From NCBI GenBank assembly GCA_963703355.1, contig OY969813.1, positions 1,798,001 to 1,862,000 on the forward strand: 64,000 bases of DNA, in the 5' to 3' direction. Source of the DNA: Puia sp963703355. GTDB lineage: Bacteria; Bacteroidota; Bacteroidia; Chitinophagales; Chitinophagaceae. The position numbers and the translations under genes are program-made. This document shows positions 42,598 to 51,485 of this stretch, piece after piece; position 1 is the stretch's first letter, and the number at the start of each line of letters is the position of its first letter. Below the pieces are notes generated by a model. It did no database searches and was not told the origin of the DNA. It saw nothing but the letters and a program-made list of their open reading frames with translations.

Positions 42598-45069
42598 TTA
42601 CTCCGATTTCAAACTTTCTGCGGGGTTTGTTAGTGCCGCTTTTACGGTTTGAAGGCCCGATGTACATAATGCTGTTATCAGCATTCCGGCTCCGCTCAAC
42701 GCAAATATCCACCAGCTGATCGTTGTGTGGTCGGCAAATCCCTGCATCCATTTATTCATGGACCAGGATGCAATGGGCGTAACGATTACAAAAGCAAGCA
42801 GAATAAGTGAAATCATTTCTGTTGATAATAAAACGACTACCTGAACCACGGATGCCCCGAGTACTTTTCGTATCCCGATTTCTTTGGTGCGCTGGTTGGT
42901 AGTGTAAATAGCGAGCCCCAATAAACCAAGGCAACTGATCACGATCGATAATATCGTGGCCCATGTAAGTAATGTTGAAGTATGCTGCTCGGTTGCATAT
43001 AACCTGCCTATATTTTCATCAAAAAAGTTGTACTCAAAATCGTCGTTGGGATAAATCTCCTTCCACGACTTCTGCATTGCTGCAATAGCCGTTTTCCATT
43101 CATCCCCATTTGCGGTCTGTGGTTTCAGAGCAATATGAAATGTTCCGTTGAAACTCGGATCGGTGCTCGTCATGATAACCAGGGGCGCAATCGGCGAATG
43201 TAAAGACTCCTGGTAAAAATCAGATACTACCCCTACGATCTGCATTTTCGTATCGCCGTTAAAATTATCAATTTGTTTTCCTACAGCGTCTGAAGGATTT
43301 TTAAAACCGATTAGTCCGGCGAGTGTAGTATTGATCAAAAACCCTTTCGAAATATCAGTTGGTTGCAGATTACGCCCGGCAAGTAATTTTATCTGATATA
43401 CTTTAATATAATTTTCATCGCCGAATTTTACACCCAGGGTTGGAATGTTGATTTCTTTTTTTCCATCAAGGTACATTCCTTCTGTTGAGTGCGAGTCGTC
43501 GGAAGTAGGTGCATCGCGCCCTTCGCTGACCAAATCGACCTGGGGTATGGCCCGGAGTTTGTTCATGAGCACCTGGTTGCGACCGGGTTCCCTGTTTTTC
43601 CAGGGCGAATTAATGATCACAATGGCATTCTTTTTAAATCCCATGTCCTTATGCAGCGCATAATAAATCTGTTTGCTAACCAGCATCGTGCACATTACGA
43701 AAAACTGAGCAATCACAAATTGCGATACCGTTAATGATTTTCGAAGCAAAACACTTCTTGTACGACTGCCATTTGTCTGCGCCTGGTTTTTGAGCACATG
43801 GATCGGTTTGTAACCAGATAATACCAAAGCAGGATAAAACCCGGATAACAGACTTACAAATATTGTTAGCAGCGCGAGGAAGAAAAGTATATCCGGCTGA
43901 CTGAACAGATCGGCTTTTATGCCGGCAGGAACAAATTCTGAAAAGGATTTTAATATCAATGGCGCCGATGCTGCTGAAATAATAACAGCGATCAGCGTTA
44001 TAAAAAATGTCTCACTCAGAAATTGAAAAACAAGTTGTTTGCGGCTGCTGCCCATCGTTTTGCGGATACCAATTTCCTTCGCTCTGAGCACCGACTGTGC
44101 TGTAGTTAAATTGATAAAATTGATGCAGCCCAACAACAGTAAGAACAGTGCAATGGCGAACAATTCGAACAGGGTTGTTTTATCTGCCACGCGACCATTA
44201 AAAGTTCCGTAGTTCGGGTTGAAATGAATATCCGCCAGTGGCTGTAACCTGAATATTTGAAGACGGCCGGTATTGGTTGTCGCTGAAGGATTATTCTTTT
44301 TAAGTATGTCGTTCAGCTGTTTTTCAATATGAGTTATCGAGGTGTTGGATGATAATTTTACAAAAAGTTGCGATTCAGGACTGGTACCTCCCCAGTTATT
44401 CAATCGTAATGCTGCTTTCAGATCTTTATTCGCGAAAGCTGTTGAATAGGAAATAAAATCGTGAAATGTGAGATCGCTGTTTTGTTTCAGGGTCTGTACC
44501 ACACCTGTTACTGTTGCCTGTATAGAATCATAGACTAACGTACGCCCCAACACCTGGTCGTAGCTGCTTCCCGGAAAATATTTCTCTGCCTGATCAGAAC
44601 TAAGCACCACCTGATAGGGTGCGTTTAGTGATGATTTTAATGATCCGGCCAGCCATTGGTATTGAAAAAGGTTGAAGTAGCCGCTGTCTGCGAGCACGAT
44701 GTCGTCCTGCAATTTAAATGCAACGGGCCTGCCGGTTTTGTTTGGCACACTCACAGTAGGTTGGGAAAACAATCTGAAAACCGGAGCGATATCTTCTAGG
44801 CCGGTAACTTCACTTTTAACGGCCCCTGGCAAAGGACCACAAACGCCCGGATTATAACCTGGTGATCCGGAAAATGAAAAATTGGTTACCACTCTGTAGA
44901 TACGGTCGCCATCTTTGTGCGCTTTATCGAAGGTAAGATCGAAATGTATGATGAGATAAATAACCAGGGATGCACTAATCCCAATGGATAGGCCGATGAT
45001 ATTTATCAGTGTAAATGCCTTGTGCTTCAGGTATCCCCGGAAAGCAATTTTGAAATAATTCTTTAGCAT
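42598..45069 (-). CDS. FtsX/MacB-type ABC transporter permease
   Basis: 823 residues with the same duplicated layout as the permease at 39188: N-terminal helix (FTLINIIGLSIGISASLVIYLI), periplasmic core, FtsX domain (LRAKEIGIRKTMGSSRKQLVFQFLSE), second periplasmic core and second FtsX domain (RTKEIGIRKVLGASVVQVVVLLSTEM), ending NPAESLKSE. The end matches NPVQSLRSE of the other permease, showing common ancestry. It is upstream of the alpha/beta hydrolase gene on the same strand. No ATPase is adjacent. Confidence 0.9.
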   Translation of the reverse strand: MLKNYFKIAFRGYLKHKAFTLINIIGLSIGISASLVIYLIIHFDLTFDKAHKDGDRIYRVVTNFSFSGSPGYNPGVCGPLPGAVKSEVTGLEDIAPVFRLFSQPTVSVPNKTGRPVAFKLQDDIVLADSGYFNLFQYQWLAGSLKSSLNAPYQVVLSSDQAEKYFPGSSYDQVLGRTLVYDSIQATVTGVVQTLKQNSDLTFHDFISYSTAFANKDLKAALRLNNWGGTSPESQLFVKLSSNTSITHIEKQLNDILKKNNPSATTNTGRLQIFRLQPLADIHFNPNYGTFNGRVADKTTLFELFAIALFLLLLGCINFINLTTAQSVLRAKEIGIRKTMGSSRKQLVFQFLSETFFITLIAVIISAASAPLILKSFSEFVPAGIKADLFSQPDILFFLALLTIFVSLLSGFYPALVLSGYKPIHVLKNQAQTNGSRTRSVLLRKSLTVSQFVIAQFFVMCTMLVSKQIYYALHKDMGFKKNAIVIINSPWKNREPGRNQVLMNKLRAIPQVDLVSEGRDAPTSDDSHSTEGMYLDGKKEINIPTLGVKFGDENYIKVYQIKLLAGRNLQPTDISKGFLINTTLAGLIGFKNPSDAVGKQIDNFNGDTKMQIVGVVSDFYQESLHSPIAPLVIMTSTDPSFNGTFHIALKPQTANGDEWKTAIAAMQKSWKEIYPNDDFEYNFFDENIGRLYATEQHTSTLLTWATILSIVISCLGLLGLAIYTTNQRTKEIGIRKVLGASVVQVVVLLSTEMISLILLAFVIVTPIASWSMNKWMQGFADHTTISWWIFALSGAGMLITALCTSGLQTVKAALTNPAESLKSE

Positions 45070-45253
45070 GGATATTTTTTAACTGACAGTTTGAGACTGG
45101 TACCAACCAAGCAGATGCCAAACTGATATATTGCTAAAGACCAATAAGATATGATTTTTACATTTTTTCTTCATGTACCATAATGATGCACTGGCTGTTC
45201 CTTATCAGTCGTAAACTTACTTACCAGGGCAGGCCTGTATACTGAACATCTTT

Positions 45254-45910
45254 TCAAATGGTCATGGTTTTAATCGACTTCGACACGGTCAATTTCCCCA
45301 GTGTCTTCGACTGAATTACATCCACCGAAACGCCCGGCGCATTTTCAACAAGCAAAAATCCTTCGGGAGTAATATCTATCACGGCGAGTTCCGTTACGAT
45401 TCTTTTCACACAGCGAACTCCGGTGAGTGGCAACGTACATGCAGGAAGTAATTTAGATTCTCCCTTGGGATTCGTGTGTTGCATGGCAACAATAATATTT
45501 CTTGCGCTGGCCACGAGATCCATCGCGCCTCCCATACCCTTTACCATTTTTCCGGGGATCTTCCAGTTTGCGATATCTCCTTTTTCAGAAACTTCCATGG
45601 CGCCAAGTACCGTCATATCCACTTTACCAGCGCGTATCATTCCAAAGCTTTCCGCACTGTCAAAAAAAGCACCGCCGGGTAAAACAGTAACCGTTTCTTT
45701 TCCTGCATTGATAAGATCCGGATCGAGTGCGCTTTCTTCGGGATAAGGACCCATACCCAGCATACCATTTTCTGATTGGATCATGATGGAAATTCCTTCC
45801 GGAATATAATTCGCTACCAATGTCGGAATACCAATACCGAGATTCACATACATACCATCTCTCAGTTCCTGTGCGATTCTTTTTGCGATTCCGTATTTAT
45901 CCAGGGCCAT
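45254..45910 (-). CDS. scoB: 3-oxoacid CoA-transferase, subunit B
   Basis: 218 residues. The catalytic glutamate lies in SENGMLGMGP (E47), and DINVGIG-type YVNLGIGIPTLVANY and DVIQSKTLGKL are family features. With subunit A (46896-47597) it moves CoA from succinyl-CoA to acetoacetate or a similar 3-oxoacid. Unusually the two subunits are not adjacent: a 250-residue unknown gene and a block of repeats separate them. Confidence 0.95.
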   Translation of the reverse strand: MALDKYGIAKRIAQELRDGMYVNLGIGIPTLVANYIPEGISIMIQSENGMLGMGPYPEESALDPDLINAGKETVTVLPGGAFFDSAESFGMIRAGKVDMTVLGAMEVSEKGDIANWKIPGKMVKGMGGAMDLVASARNIIVAMQHTNPKGESKLLPACTLPLTGVRCVKRIVTELAVIDITPEGFLLVENAPGVSVDVIQSKTLGKLTVSKSIKTMTI

Positions 45911-45919
45911 TTTATTCGT

Positions 45920-46672
45920 TTATCGTTGTTCGTTTGTCGTTGGCTGTTGGCCGATAACCGTTAATAAGTCTTCTTCACAGTTTATCAAAAACTGCGCGAG
46001 CAGGGGATTTATTTCTTCCAGGATCTCACAATTCCTGCGATACATGAGTAACGTTTTTTCAAATCCTTCCTGATCTTCACCCAAATCAATCACCACGTTT
46101 TCTTCACCTTCCTCCTTATCTTTCGTATAATCGCGCACATCATCCATGATCAAATAAGTGGGATGAAGCGCATACCAGTATTTAAGTGCCAGCTTCCATT
46201 GTGCATCTGTTAATGGAAGATCGCAGAGGACATATAAAAAAACATCCGCCCGATTTAAAGAAGGAAAATCAAGTCCGAAGGGTTCCATGGTTTTCCATAC
46301 CGGCTGATCCAGATAACGATTCAGCGCTTCATAATAAGAATGATTATTTATCCTTCCTTTCAGCATGTCGCGAATCGATGTCATTTCTTCCTGAAGGGTT
46401 ATTTCTTTTTTTTCATGCTGTATGGCATAGTGCATCAGCTGTTCCATAAACGCGATGTGTTTTTCGCTCAATAGAGTATTCAGTGGAATTCCGATTCGGT
46501 GCAGTATATCATAATAAACGGGAATAGAAATATATCCGTTGCCAAATGATACATACAACAATTTTTCCTTCCAGAAACTATTGTTCTCCGGCGGTTTGCG
46601 ATCGACAAAAAAACTGCCGATCGTTTTATTTACACCCATTTCACGTTCGAACTGATTGGCGGAGATAAACAC
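45920..46672 (-). CDS. Uncharacterised protein between CoA-transferase subunits
   Basis: 250 residues, predicted mostly helical and soluble. It contains IMDDVRDYTKD, which has the spacing of an aspartate-rich DDxxD motif, but the rest does not look like a terpene cyclase or prenyl transferase to me. It sits between scoA (223 nt before) and scoB (9 nt after) on the same strand and is probably co-transcribed with scoB. Its last residues (QQPTTNEQR) are encoded by short-unit repeats. Function unknown. Confidence 0.65.
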   Translation of the reverse strand: MFISANQFEREMGVNKTIGSFFVDRKPPENNSFWKEKLLYVSFGNGYISIPVYYDILHRIGIPLNTLLSEKHIAFMEQLMHYAIQHEKKEITLQEEMTSIRDMLKGRINNHSYYEALNRYLDQPVWKTMEPFGLDFPSLNRADVFLYVLCDLPLTDAQWKLALKYWYALHPTYLIMDDVRDYTKDKEEGEENVVIDLGEDQEGFEKTLLMYRRNCEILEEINPLLAQFLINCEEDLLTVIGQQPTTNEQR

Positions 46673-46680
46673 TTTATTTA

Positions 46681-46911
46681 GTTATGGGTTATTTATTTGG
46701 TTATGAGAGATAAGAATTGAGAGATGAGATATGAGAGATGAGAGATGAGAGATGAGATATGAGAGATAAGAGATTAGTTATTAGTTATGATCGAGTTCTG
46801 CCCATAACCCATCTCTCATAACCCATAACTCATCTCTCATAACCCATCTCTCATAACCCATAACCCATAACTCATCTCTCATAACCCATAACCCGTTACT
46901 CATAACCCATA
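46681..46911. repeat. 230-bp inverted array of ATAACCCAT/GAGAGATGA units
   Basis: The left arm (46681-46790) is made of GAGAGATGA, TTATGGGTT-like and GAGATATGA units; the right arm (46799-46911) holds their complements (CATCTCTCATAACCCATAACTCAT). The two arms could pair into one long imperfect hairpin. The right arm overlaps the last codons of scoA. Confidence 0.85.
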
Positions 46912-47597
46912 CGCACCGTCCGTCTCTCGATTCTTTTCTCATAATTGCTTCCCTGAAAAATCCGGTGAACATAAATGCCAGCAACATGAATCTGATCGGG
47001 ATCCAATGCACCAGGTTCAACCAGTTCTTCTACTTCAGCGATCGTAATATTTCCAGCTTTTGCCATAGAGGTTGAAAAGTTCCTCGTTGTTTTCCTGAAT
47101 ACAAGATTGCCCAACCGGTCGCCCTTCCACGCTTTCACGATGGCGAAGTCGGCATGCAGCGCCAGTTCCATCAGGTGCATTTTGTTATCGAAGGATCTTG
47201 TTTCTTTTCCAATGGCGATTTCGGTTCCGTAACCGGCAGGTGTAAAAAAAGCGGGAATGCCCATGCCCGCCATTTGAATTCTCGTAGCGAGCGTTCCCTG
47301 TGGTACCAGGTCCACTTCGAGTTCTCCCTGTAAAAGCTGTCGCTCGAATTCCGCATTCTCACCTACATAGGAGCTGATCATTTTTTTTATCTGACGGGTT
47401 TTTAATAAAAGTCCCAATCCGAAATCGTCCACGCCTGCATTATTAGAAATACATGTAAGGTTCTTAATACCTGAAGCTACCAGCGCAGATATGCTGTTTT
47501 CAGGAATACCACAGAGTCCGAACCCGCCCAGCATGATGGTGGCTCCGTTCGGTATGTCTTTGATAGCATCCCGGGCATTGGAATACACTTTATTCAT
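46896..47597 (-). CDS. scoA: 3-oxoacid CoA-transferase, subunit A
   Basis: 233 residues. GATIMLGGFGLCGIPE near the N-terminus, ISNNAGVDDFGLGLLL and RIQMAGMGIPAFFTPAGYGTE identify subunit A of SCOT-type CoA transferases. Members usually end near KRIEKRTVR; here the sequence continues as MGYE, encoded by the adjacent repeat, so the original stop was apparently lost and the repeat supplied a new one. It lies 17 nt after the DUF4296 gene. Subunit B is downstream at 45254. Confidence 0.95.
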   Translation of the reverse strand: MNKVYSNARDAIKDIPNGATIMLGGFGLCGIPENSISALVASGIKNLTCISNNAGVDDFGLGLLLKTRQIKKMISSYVGENAEFERQLLQGELEVDLVPQGTLATRIQMAGMGIPAFFTPAGYGTEIAIGKETRSFDNKMHLMELALHADFAIVKAWKGDRLGNLVFRKTTRNFSTSMAKAGNITIAEVEELVEPGALDPDQIHVAGIYVHRIFQGSNYEKRIERRTVRMGYE

Positions 47598-47614
47598 AAC
47601 ATGAAGTTATGAAA

Positions 47615-48010
47615 TCAGATCGCTTTTTTTACGGGAAGCGCGGTTACTTTGTTGGGGCTCTTTTTGGGCATATATAATTCGGGCTTCTTCCTGTTTGCTT
47701 CGGCAGCAAGGCTGTCGAATATTATTTTGTTCAGGTCGGGCCTCGATTCGTAAAAGCTGAGACTTTCCTTAAAAGCATCTCTGGTGGTGTGGTGAATTTT
47801 AAAAACGGTTTCCATCAGATCCTGATTGGCTTTCACCTTATCCTTTTTCGTAGAATCTTTAGCGATATACTGAATAGAATACTCGCCAGCCAGGATCAGG
47901 TCGCTCATAATCTTTTGCATGGAATCCACCGGGATGATATTCGATGGAATGCTCGTCCTGTTAGTGCAGGAAAAAAATAGGATGAATCCAAAAATAATCA
48001 GGCGCTTCAC
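47615..48010 (-). CDS. DUF4296 lipoprotein
   Basis: 131 residues with a lipoprotein signal peptide (IFGFILFFSC, lipid-carrying Cys at about 15). IIPVDSMQKIMSDLILAGEY is the conserved start of DUF4296, a family confined to Bacteroidota and usually next to the DUF4835 gene. The start codon overlaps the stop of the DUF4835 gene by 4 nt (ATGA). Function unknown; envelope location is likely. Confidence 0.85.
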   Translation of the reverse strand: MKRLIIFGFILFFSCTNRTSIPSNIIPVDSMQKIMSDLILAGEYSIQYIAKDSTKKDKVKANQDLMETVFKIHHTTRDAFKESLSFYESRPDLNKIIFDSLAAEANRKKPELYMPKKSPNKVTALPVKKAI

Positions 48011-48930
48011 TGAAGATCCTGTTTATATTGATTCAGATTGGAGACGTCGATCCTCGAAAGGATATCATAAGCCCGGCTTTTTTCATCGGGTGTTCCGTGT
48101 TTAAAAACATTCCCGATTTCCGATCCCTTGCCCTGGAAGAAAAACTGCATAAACATGATATCGGGAAATTCATTGTTGATACTATTCATGGCAATCAACG
48201 CATTCATCACCGCAACACGGCCTTCTGCTTCGTGGTCGAACATCTGGTCCAGCCCCCTCCGGTAGTAATTATACATCGCATCATGAATCGGATTGTATTT
48301 TGGATCTGTGAGGTTCTCGACAAGCCAGTAACGATTCCTTACACCGTCGAAGGGTTTCCATCCATTGAGGTTGCTGGCTTCGGGTGCGTTGTTTACAATA
48401 TTTTGTGCCTGCTGAAAATAGGGATCCCCACCCCGCAGACCATAAGAATCAAAATTCAACCCAAGTATCATATACACATAGTATGCAAATACCGCCGTGA
48501 GGTTTGCCGTAAGTGGATCCGTTCCACCTACGCGATTTTCGTTGAAGTCCAGCGTCTGATACTGAATATATTTGAACGTAACATTATCGTCCTGGTAATT
48601 CATCAGCGGACTCTGATAAGTCGTATTAAAAATCGGACGTCCTGTTTGTATGATCAATGACGCACTGTAGGTATTATTGTCCGTCGCCGCGCTGAAGTTC
48701 AGCAGGAAGTTGCATTGAATTTTCTCGTTGTTGTTGAATGCAACGTTGGTCCATTTTCGGCCGTTGAGAAAATCGTAGAGTGCGGATTGTAACGTCTGGA
48801 ATATTTGTTTGTTAACTGCCGTACTTATGCGGTTGGACAAGACCGTTATATTTGCCTGTAATTCCTGACAACGCACGCTACCGAACTGAAGAAGAACAAA
48901 TGAAAGAAGGATAAGGATCTTGGCGCGCAT
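48007..48930 (-). CDS. DUF4835 family exported protein
   Basis: 307 residues with a signal peptide (LLSFVLLQFGSVRC). ELQANITVLSNRISTAVNKQIFQTLQSALYDFLNGRKW is the hallmark N-terminus of DUF4835. The family is almost invariably linked to bamD, rpoZ and coaBC in Bacteroidota, as here, and is probably periplasmic. The biochemical role is unknown. Its start shares one base with the end of coaBC, and its stop overlaps the DUF4296 start. Confidence 0.9.
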   Translation of the reverse strand: MRAKILILLSFVLLQFGSVRCQELQANITVLSNRISTAVNKQIFQTLQSALYDFLNGRKWTNVAFNNNEKIQCNFLLNFSAATDNNTYSASLIIQTGRPIFNTTYQSPLMNYQDDNVTFKYIQYQTLDFNENRVGGTDPLTANLTAVFAYYVYMILGLNFDSYGLRGGDPYFQQAQNIVNNAPEASNLNGWKPFDGVRNRYWLVENLTDPKYNPIHDAMYNYYRRGLDQMFDHEAEGRVAVMNALIAMNSINNEFPDIMFMQFFFQGKGSEIGNVFKHGTPDEKSRAYDILSRIDVSNLNQYKQDLQ

Positions 48931-50120
48931 TATATAAGTTTAATGATACGGTCAACGATATCCCGGGCCACTGCCTGTTTGGATTTCTGTCCGTACGGTA
49001 TTTCAGCACCATTTTTTTCAAAGATGGTTACCTGATTGGTATCGAATCCAAATCCCGCACCGGCATCATTCAGTGAATTCAGCACGATCATATCTGCGTT
49101 TTTCGTTTTCAGTTTCTTTTTTGCATAAGCCGCTTCATCTTTATTCTCCAGCGCAAAACCAACCAGTACCTGTGCGCTGGTTTTCTTCTCTCCAAGTGCC
49201 TGCAGAATATCTTTTGTGCGCGACAACTCCAGCGTAAACGTATCTGAATTCTTTTTTATTTTTTCTTTGGAAAAAGAAACCGGCGTATAATCTGCCACTG
49301 CTGCGGACATCACAGCGATTTGTGTACCCGGGAATATTTCCACACAGGCGTTGTACATTTCTTCTGCACTTTGCACCCTGGTTACGTGAATGCCCGGCGT
49401 ATTTATCTCGATCGAAGACGGACCCAGCACCAGTTCTACTTCAGCGCCGCGTTGCGCAAGTTCGTTTGCGATGGCTACGCCCATTTTCCCGGTTGACTGA
49501 TTACCGATATAGCGTACCGGATCGAAGGCTTCATGTGTTGGCCCTGCGGTTACGAGTGCTTTTTTTCCGGTCAGTTCTTTGCTAAAAAAAAAATTCACTT
49601 CCAGGAAAGAGATGATATGTTCTGGTTCTGCCAAACGCCCGTCGCCATAGAGTCCGCTTGCCAGTTCCCCTTTTTCTACGGGTATTACACGATTGCCAAA
49701 GGAATTTAATTTTTCGAGATTGGCTTTGGTAACCGGATGCAGCCACATGTCTTCGTCCATTGCGGGTGCTACCACAACAGGGCAGGTGGCAGAGAGATAC
49801 GTTGCGAGTAAAAGATTATCACAGATTCCATTCGCCATTTTGGCGAGTGTATTACAACTCAGGGGAGCAATAACCATTACATCGGCCCAACGGCCGAGCT
49901 GAACATGGTTGTTCCAGGATTCATTCTGAATTAATTCGCTGTGGACTTCGTTTTTTGAAATGGTTGAGAGAGACAGCGGCGTAACGAAGTTTTTTGCCGA
50001 AGGTGTCATAACGACTTTCACTTTAGCGCCGGCCTTTATAAGCAGCCTGGTGAGAAGGATGGATTTGTAAGCAGCAATGCTGCCGCTTACACCCAACAGT
50101 ATTTTCTTTCCTTCCACCAT
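48930..50120 (-). CDS. coaBC: Phosphopantothenoylcysteine synthase/decarboxylase
   Basis: 396 residues with both enzymes of coenzyme A synthesis. The flavin-dependent CoaC decarboxylase (1-180) shows GVSGSIAAYKS, the catalytic His in SWNNHVQLGRWADVMVIAPLS, and PAMDEDMW. The CoaB synthase (about 185-396) shows VTAGPTHEAFDPVRYIGNQSTGKMG and DYTP. It converts phosphopantothenate and cysteine to phosphopantetheine. It lies 15 nt after rpoZ and one base overlaps the next gene, an arrangement conserved in the phylum. Confidence 0.97.
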   Translation of the reverse strand: MVEGKKILLGVSGSIAAYKSILLTRLLIKAGAKVKVVMTPSAKNFVTPLSLSTISKNEVHSELIQNESWNNHVQLGRWADVMVIAPLSCNTLAKMANGICDNLLLATYLSATCPVVVAPAMDEDMWLHPVTKANLEKLNSFGNRVIPVEKGELASGLYGDGRLAEPEHIISFLEVNFFFSKELTGKKALVTAGPTHEAFDPVRYIGNQSTGKMGVAIANELAQRGAEVELVLGPSSIEINTPGIHVTRVQSAEEMYNACVEIFPGTQIAVMSAAVADYTPVSFSKEKIKKNSDTFTLELSRTKDILQALGEKKTSAQVLVGFALENKDEAAYAKKKLKTKNADMIVLNSLNDAGAGFGFDTNQVTIFEKNGAEIPYGQKSKQAVARDIVDRIIKLI

Positions 50121-50135
50121 AGATTTGATTAAGAA

Positions 50136-50477
50136 CTAACTGAACAGATCGTCTTCGTTCTTACGGTAGTAGATCTTGTCTTCCATGAATTCCTGCGTAG
50201 CAAGCAAGGCTGCATTGGGCATTCTTTCATAAGCTTTGGAGATTTCGATCTGCTCCTTGTTCTCGTGAATTTCTTCGAGGCTGTCAGTATGTGTAGCGAA
50301 TTCTTCCAGTTTGCTGTGGAGTTCTTCCTTCATCGTTATGTTAATCTGATTGGCTCTCTTGGCAATGATGGCGATGGATTCATACAGATTACCTGTTTTA
50401 TCCTTGAGATCAGTCAGATTCTTCGTCTCAGCCACATTGGCGATGTGGGTGTTTACCTGTCTTCTTAGTTTGCTCAT
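50136..50477 (-). CDS. rpoZ: RNA polymerase omega subunit (Rpb6-like)
   Basis: 113 residues. DLKDKTGNLYESIAIIAKRANQINITMKEELHSKLEEF is the Rpb6/omega core of Bacteroidota RNA polymerase (the N-(A/L)YExxxxxxxRAxxI pattern). It supports assembly of the beta-prime subunit. It starts 3 nt after bamD, so the two are translated in tandem, and coaBC follows. Confidence 0.92.
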   Translation of the reverse strand: MSKLRRQVNTHIANVAETKNLTDLKDKTGNLYESIAIIAKRANQINITMKEELHSKLEEFATHTDSLEEIHENKEQIEISKAYERMPNAALLATQEFMEDKIYYRKNEDDLFS

Positions 50478-50480
50478 TAT

Positions 50481-51329
50481 TTAATTGTTTGTGTGAATTT
50501 CTTTTAGTGAGTTGGCAGCAAGATCACCGTATTGCAGCGCTTCTTTCTTCATTTTGCTTTCCGGAAAACGATCCTTGAAATCATTTACATCGGCCACCAC
50601 CTGTTCAAGCCTTGCTTTTTTCTTTTCTTCCAGACTCTGAATGGCATACAGATAATCGGCTTTGATGATGTATAATTTATATTCATCCCCGTATTGAGAA
50701 TCCGGATAGGTATTCATGAGTGTGTTGAAGGTCAGTGAAGCAGCTTTCAGATACGCGATATTGGTTTCCCTGAGATTAAAATACAGTTTGGCGGCTTCAA
50801 AATCTTTTTGCTCCAGTTTGTCCTTGCACTTGTCGATGATATCGTTTGCTTCTTTTACCTTATCAGAGTTGGGATGCTGTGCTATGAAGGCTTGCATGAA
50901 TCCGATGGTCTTGGTTGTATTGGTCTGATCCAACTGGTATTTAGGAGACTGCATCCAGAAACAATATGCCCGCATATAATCCATTTCGTCAGACTTCTGA
51001 CTGTTCGGAAAGGCTTCCACAAATCCTTTAAACAGATTCTCGGCGTTGATATAATCCTTTAAATAATAGGCGCAATAAGCATATTTATACCAGATGTCCT
51101 CAAAATGTTCCGAACCCTTCATAACCCGGTACAAATCATCATATAACATCTGTGCATGGTTATAATCCTTGGCCAGGTAATATTTTTCGGCCATCTGCAA
51201 TTTAAACGTGTAGTCCGTGCTCTTTTGGATCTTGTTGAAATTGTTAGGGACCCCCTTTTCCGAGGCCTTAAAATAGGAGCAGGAACTGAAAGCCGTAGCA
51301 ATGATTAAAACGAAGAAGAGTTGTTTCAT
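50481..51329 (-). CDS. bamD: Outer-membrane assembly lipoprotein BamD
   Basis: 282 residues from the ATG at 51329 (MKQLFFVLIIATAFSSC). The longer frame to 51383 is rejected because it delays the lipoprotein signal. Cysteine at 17 would carry the lipid. TPR helices follow (MAEKYYLAKDYNHAQMLYDDLYRV; YKYAYCAYYLKDYINAENLFKGFVEAFPNSQKSDEMDYMRAYCFW; TFNTLMNTYPDSQYGDEYKLYI). BamD recruits outer-membrane proteins to BamA. First gene of the conserved operon, followed by rpoZ. Confidence 0.95.
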   Translation of the reverse strand: MKQLFFVLIIATAFSSCSYFKASEKGVPNNFNKIQKSTDYTFKLQMAEKYYLAKDYNHAQMLYDDLYRVMKGSEHFEDIWYKYAYCAYYLKDYINAENLFKGFVEAFPNSQKSDEMDYMRAYCFWMQSPKYQLDQTNTTKTIGFMQAFIAQHPNSDKVKEANDIIDKCKDKLEQKDFEAAKLYFNLRETNIAYLKAASLTFNTLMNTYPDSQYGDEYKLYIIKADYLYAIQSLEEKKKARLEQVVADVNDFKDRFPESKMKKEALQYGDLAANSLKEIHTNN

Positions 51330-51426
51330 GCAGCCTGCGAAATTACAGTTTTTACGTAAGAAACGAAAATAGGGCGTTTTCATTCTTAATCATGGCCCTT
51401 TTTGTTAAAATAAATGCATTAAACAG

Positions 51427-51470
51427 AAAGACCCCTTCCTCAGGTCCTCGAGGGACAGGAAGGGGTCTTT
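51427..51470 (-). terminator. Rho-independent terminator of the OmpA gene
   Basis: A 14-bp stem (AAAGACCCCTTCCT at 51427-51440, complement at 51457-51470) with a structured 16-nt loop lies 15 nt beyond the OmpA stop on the minus strand and is followed there by a T-containing tract. Confidence 0.85.
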
Positions 51471-51485
51471 AATTACCCTGGGGGT

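Noticed and set aside
45920..46672. DDVRD motif as a prenyl transferase or terpene synthase
   Set aside because: No second aspartate-rich motif or conserved helices are visible; a single DDxxD is not enough.
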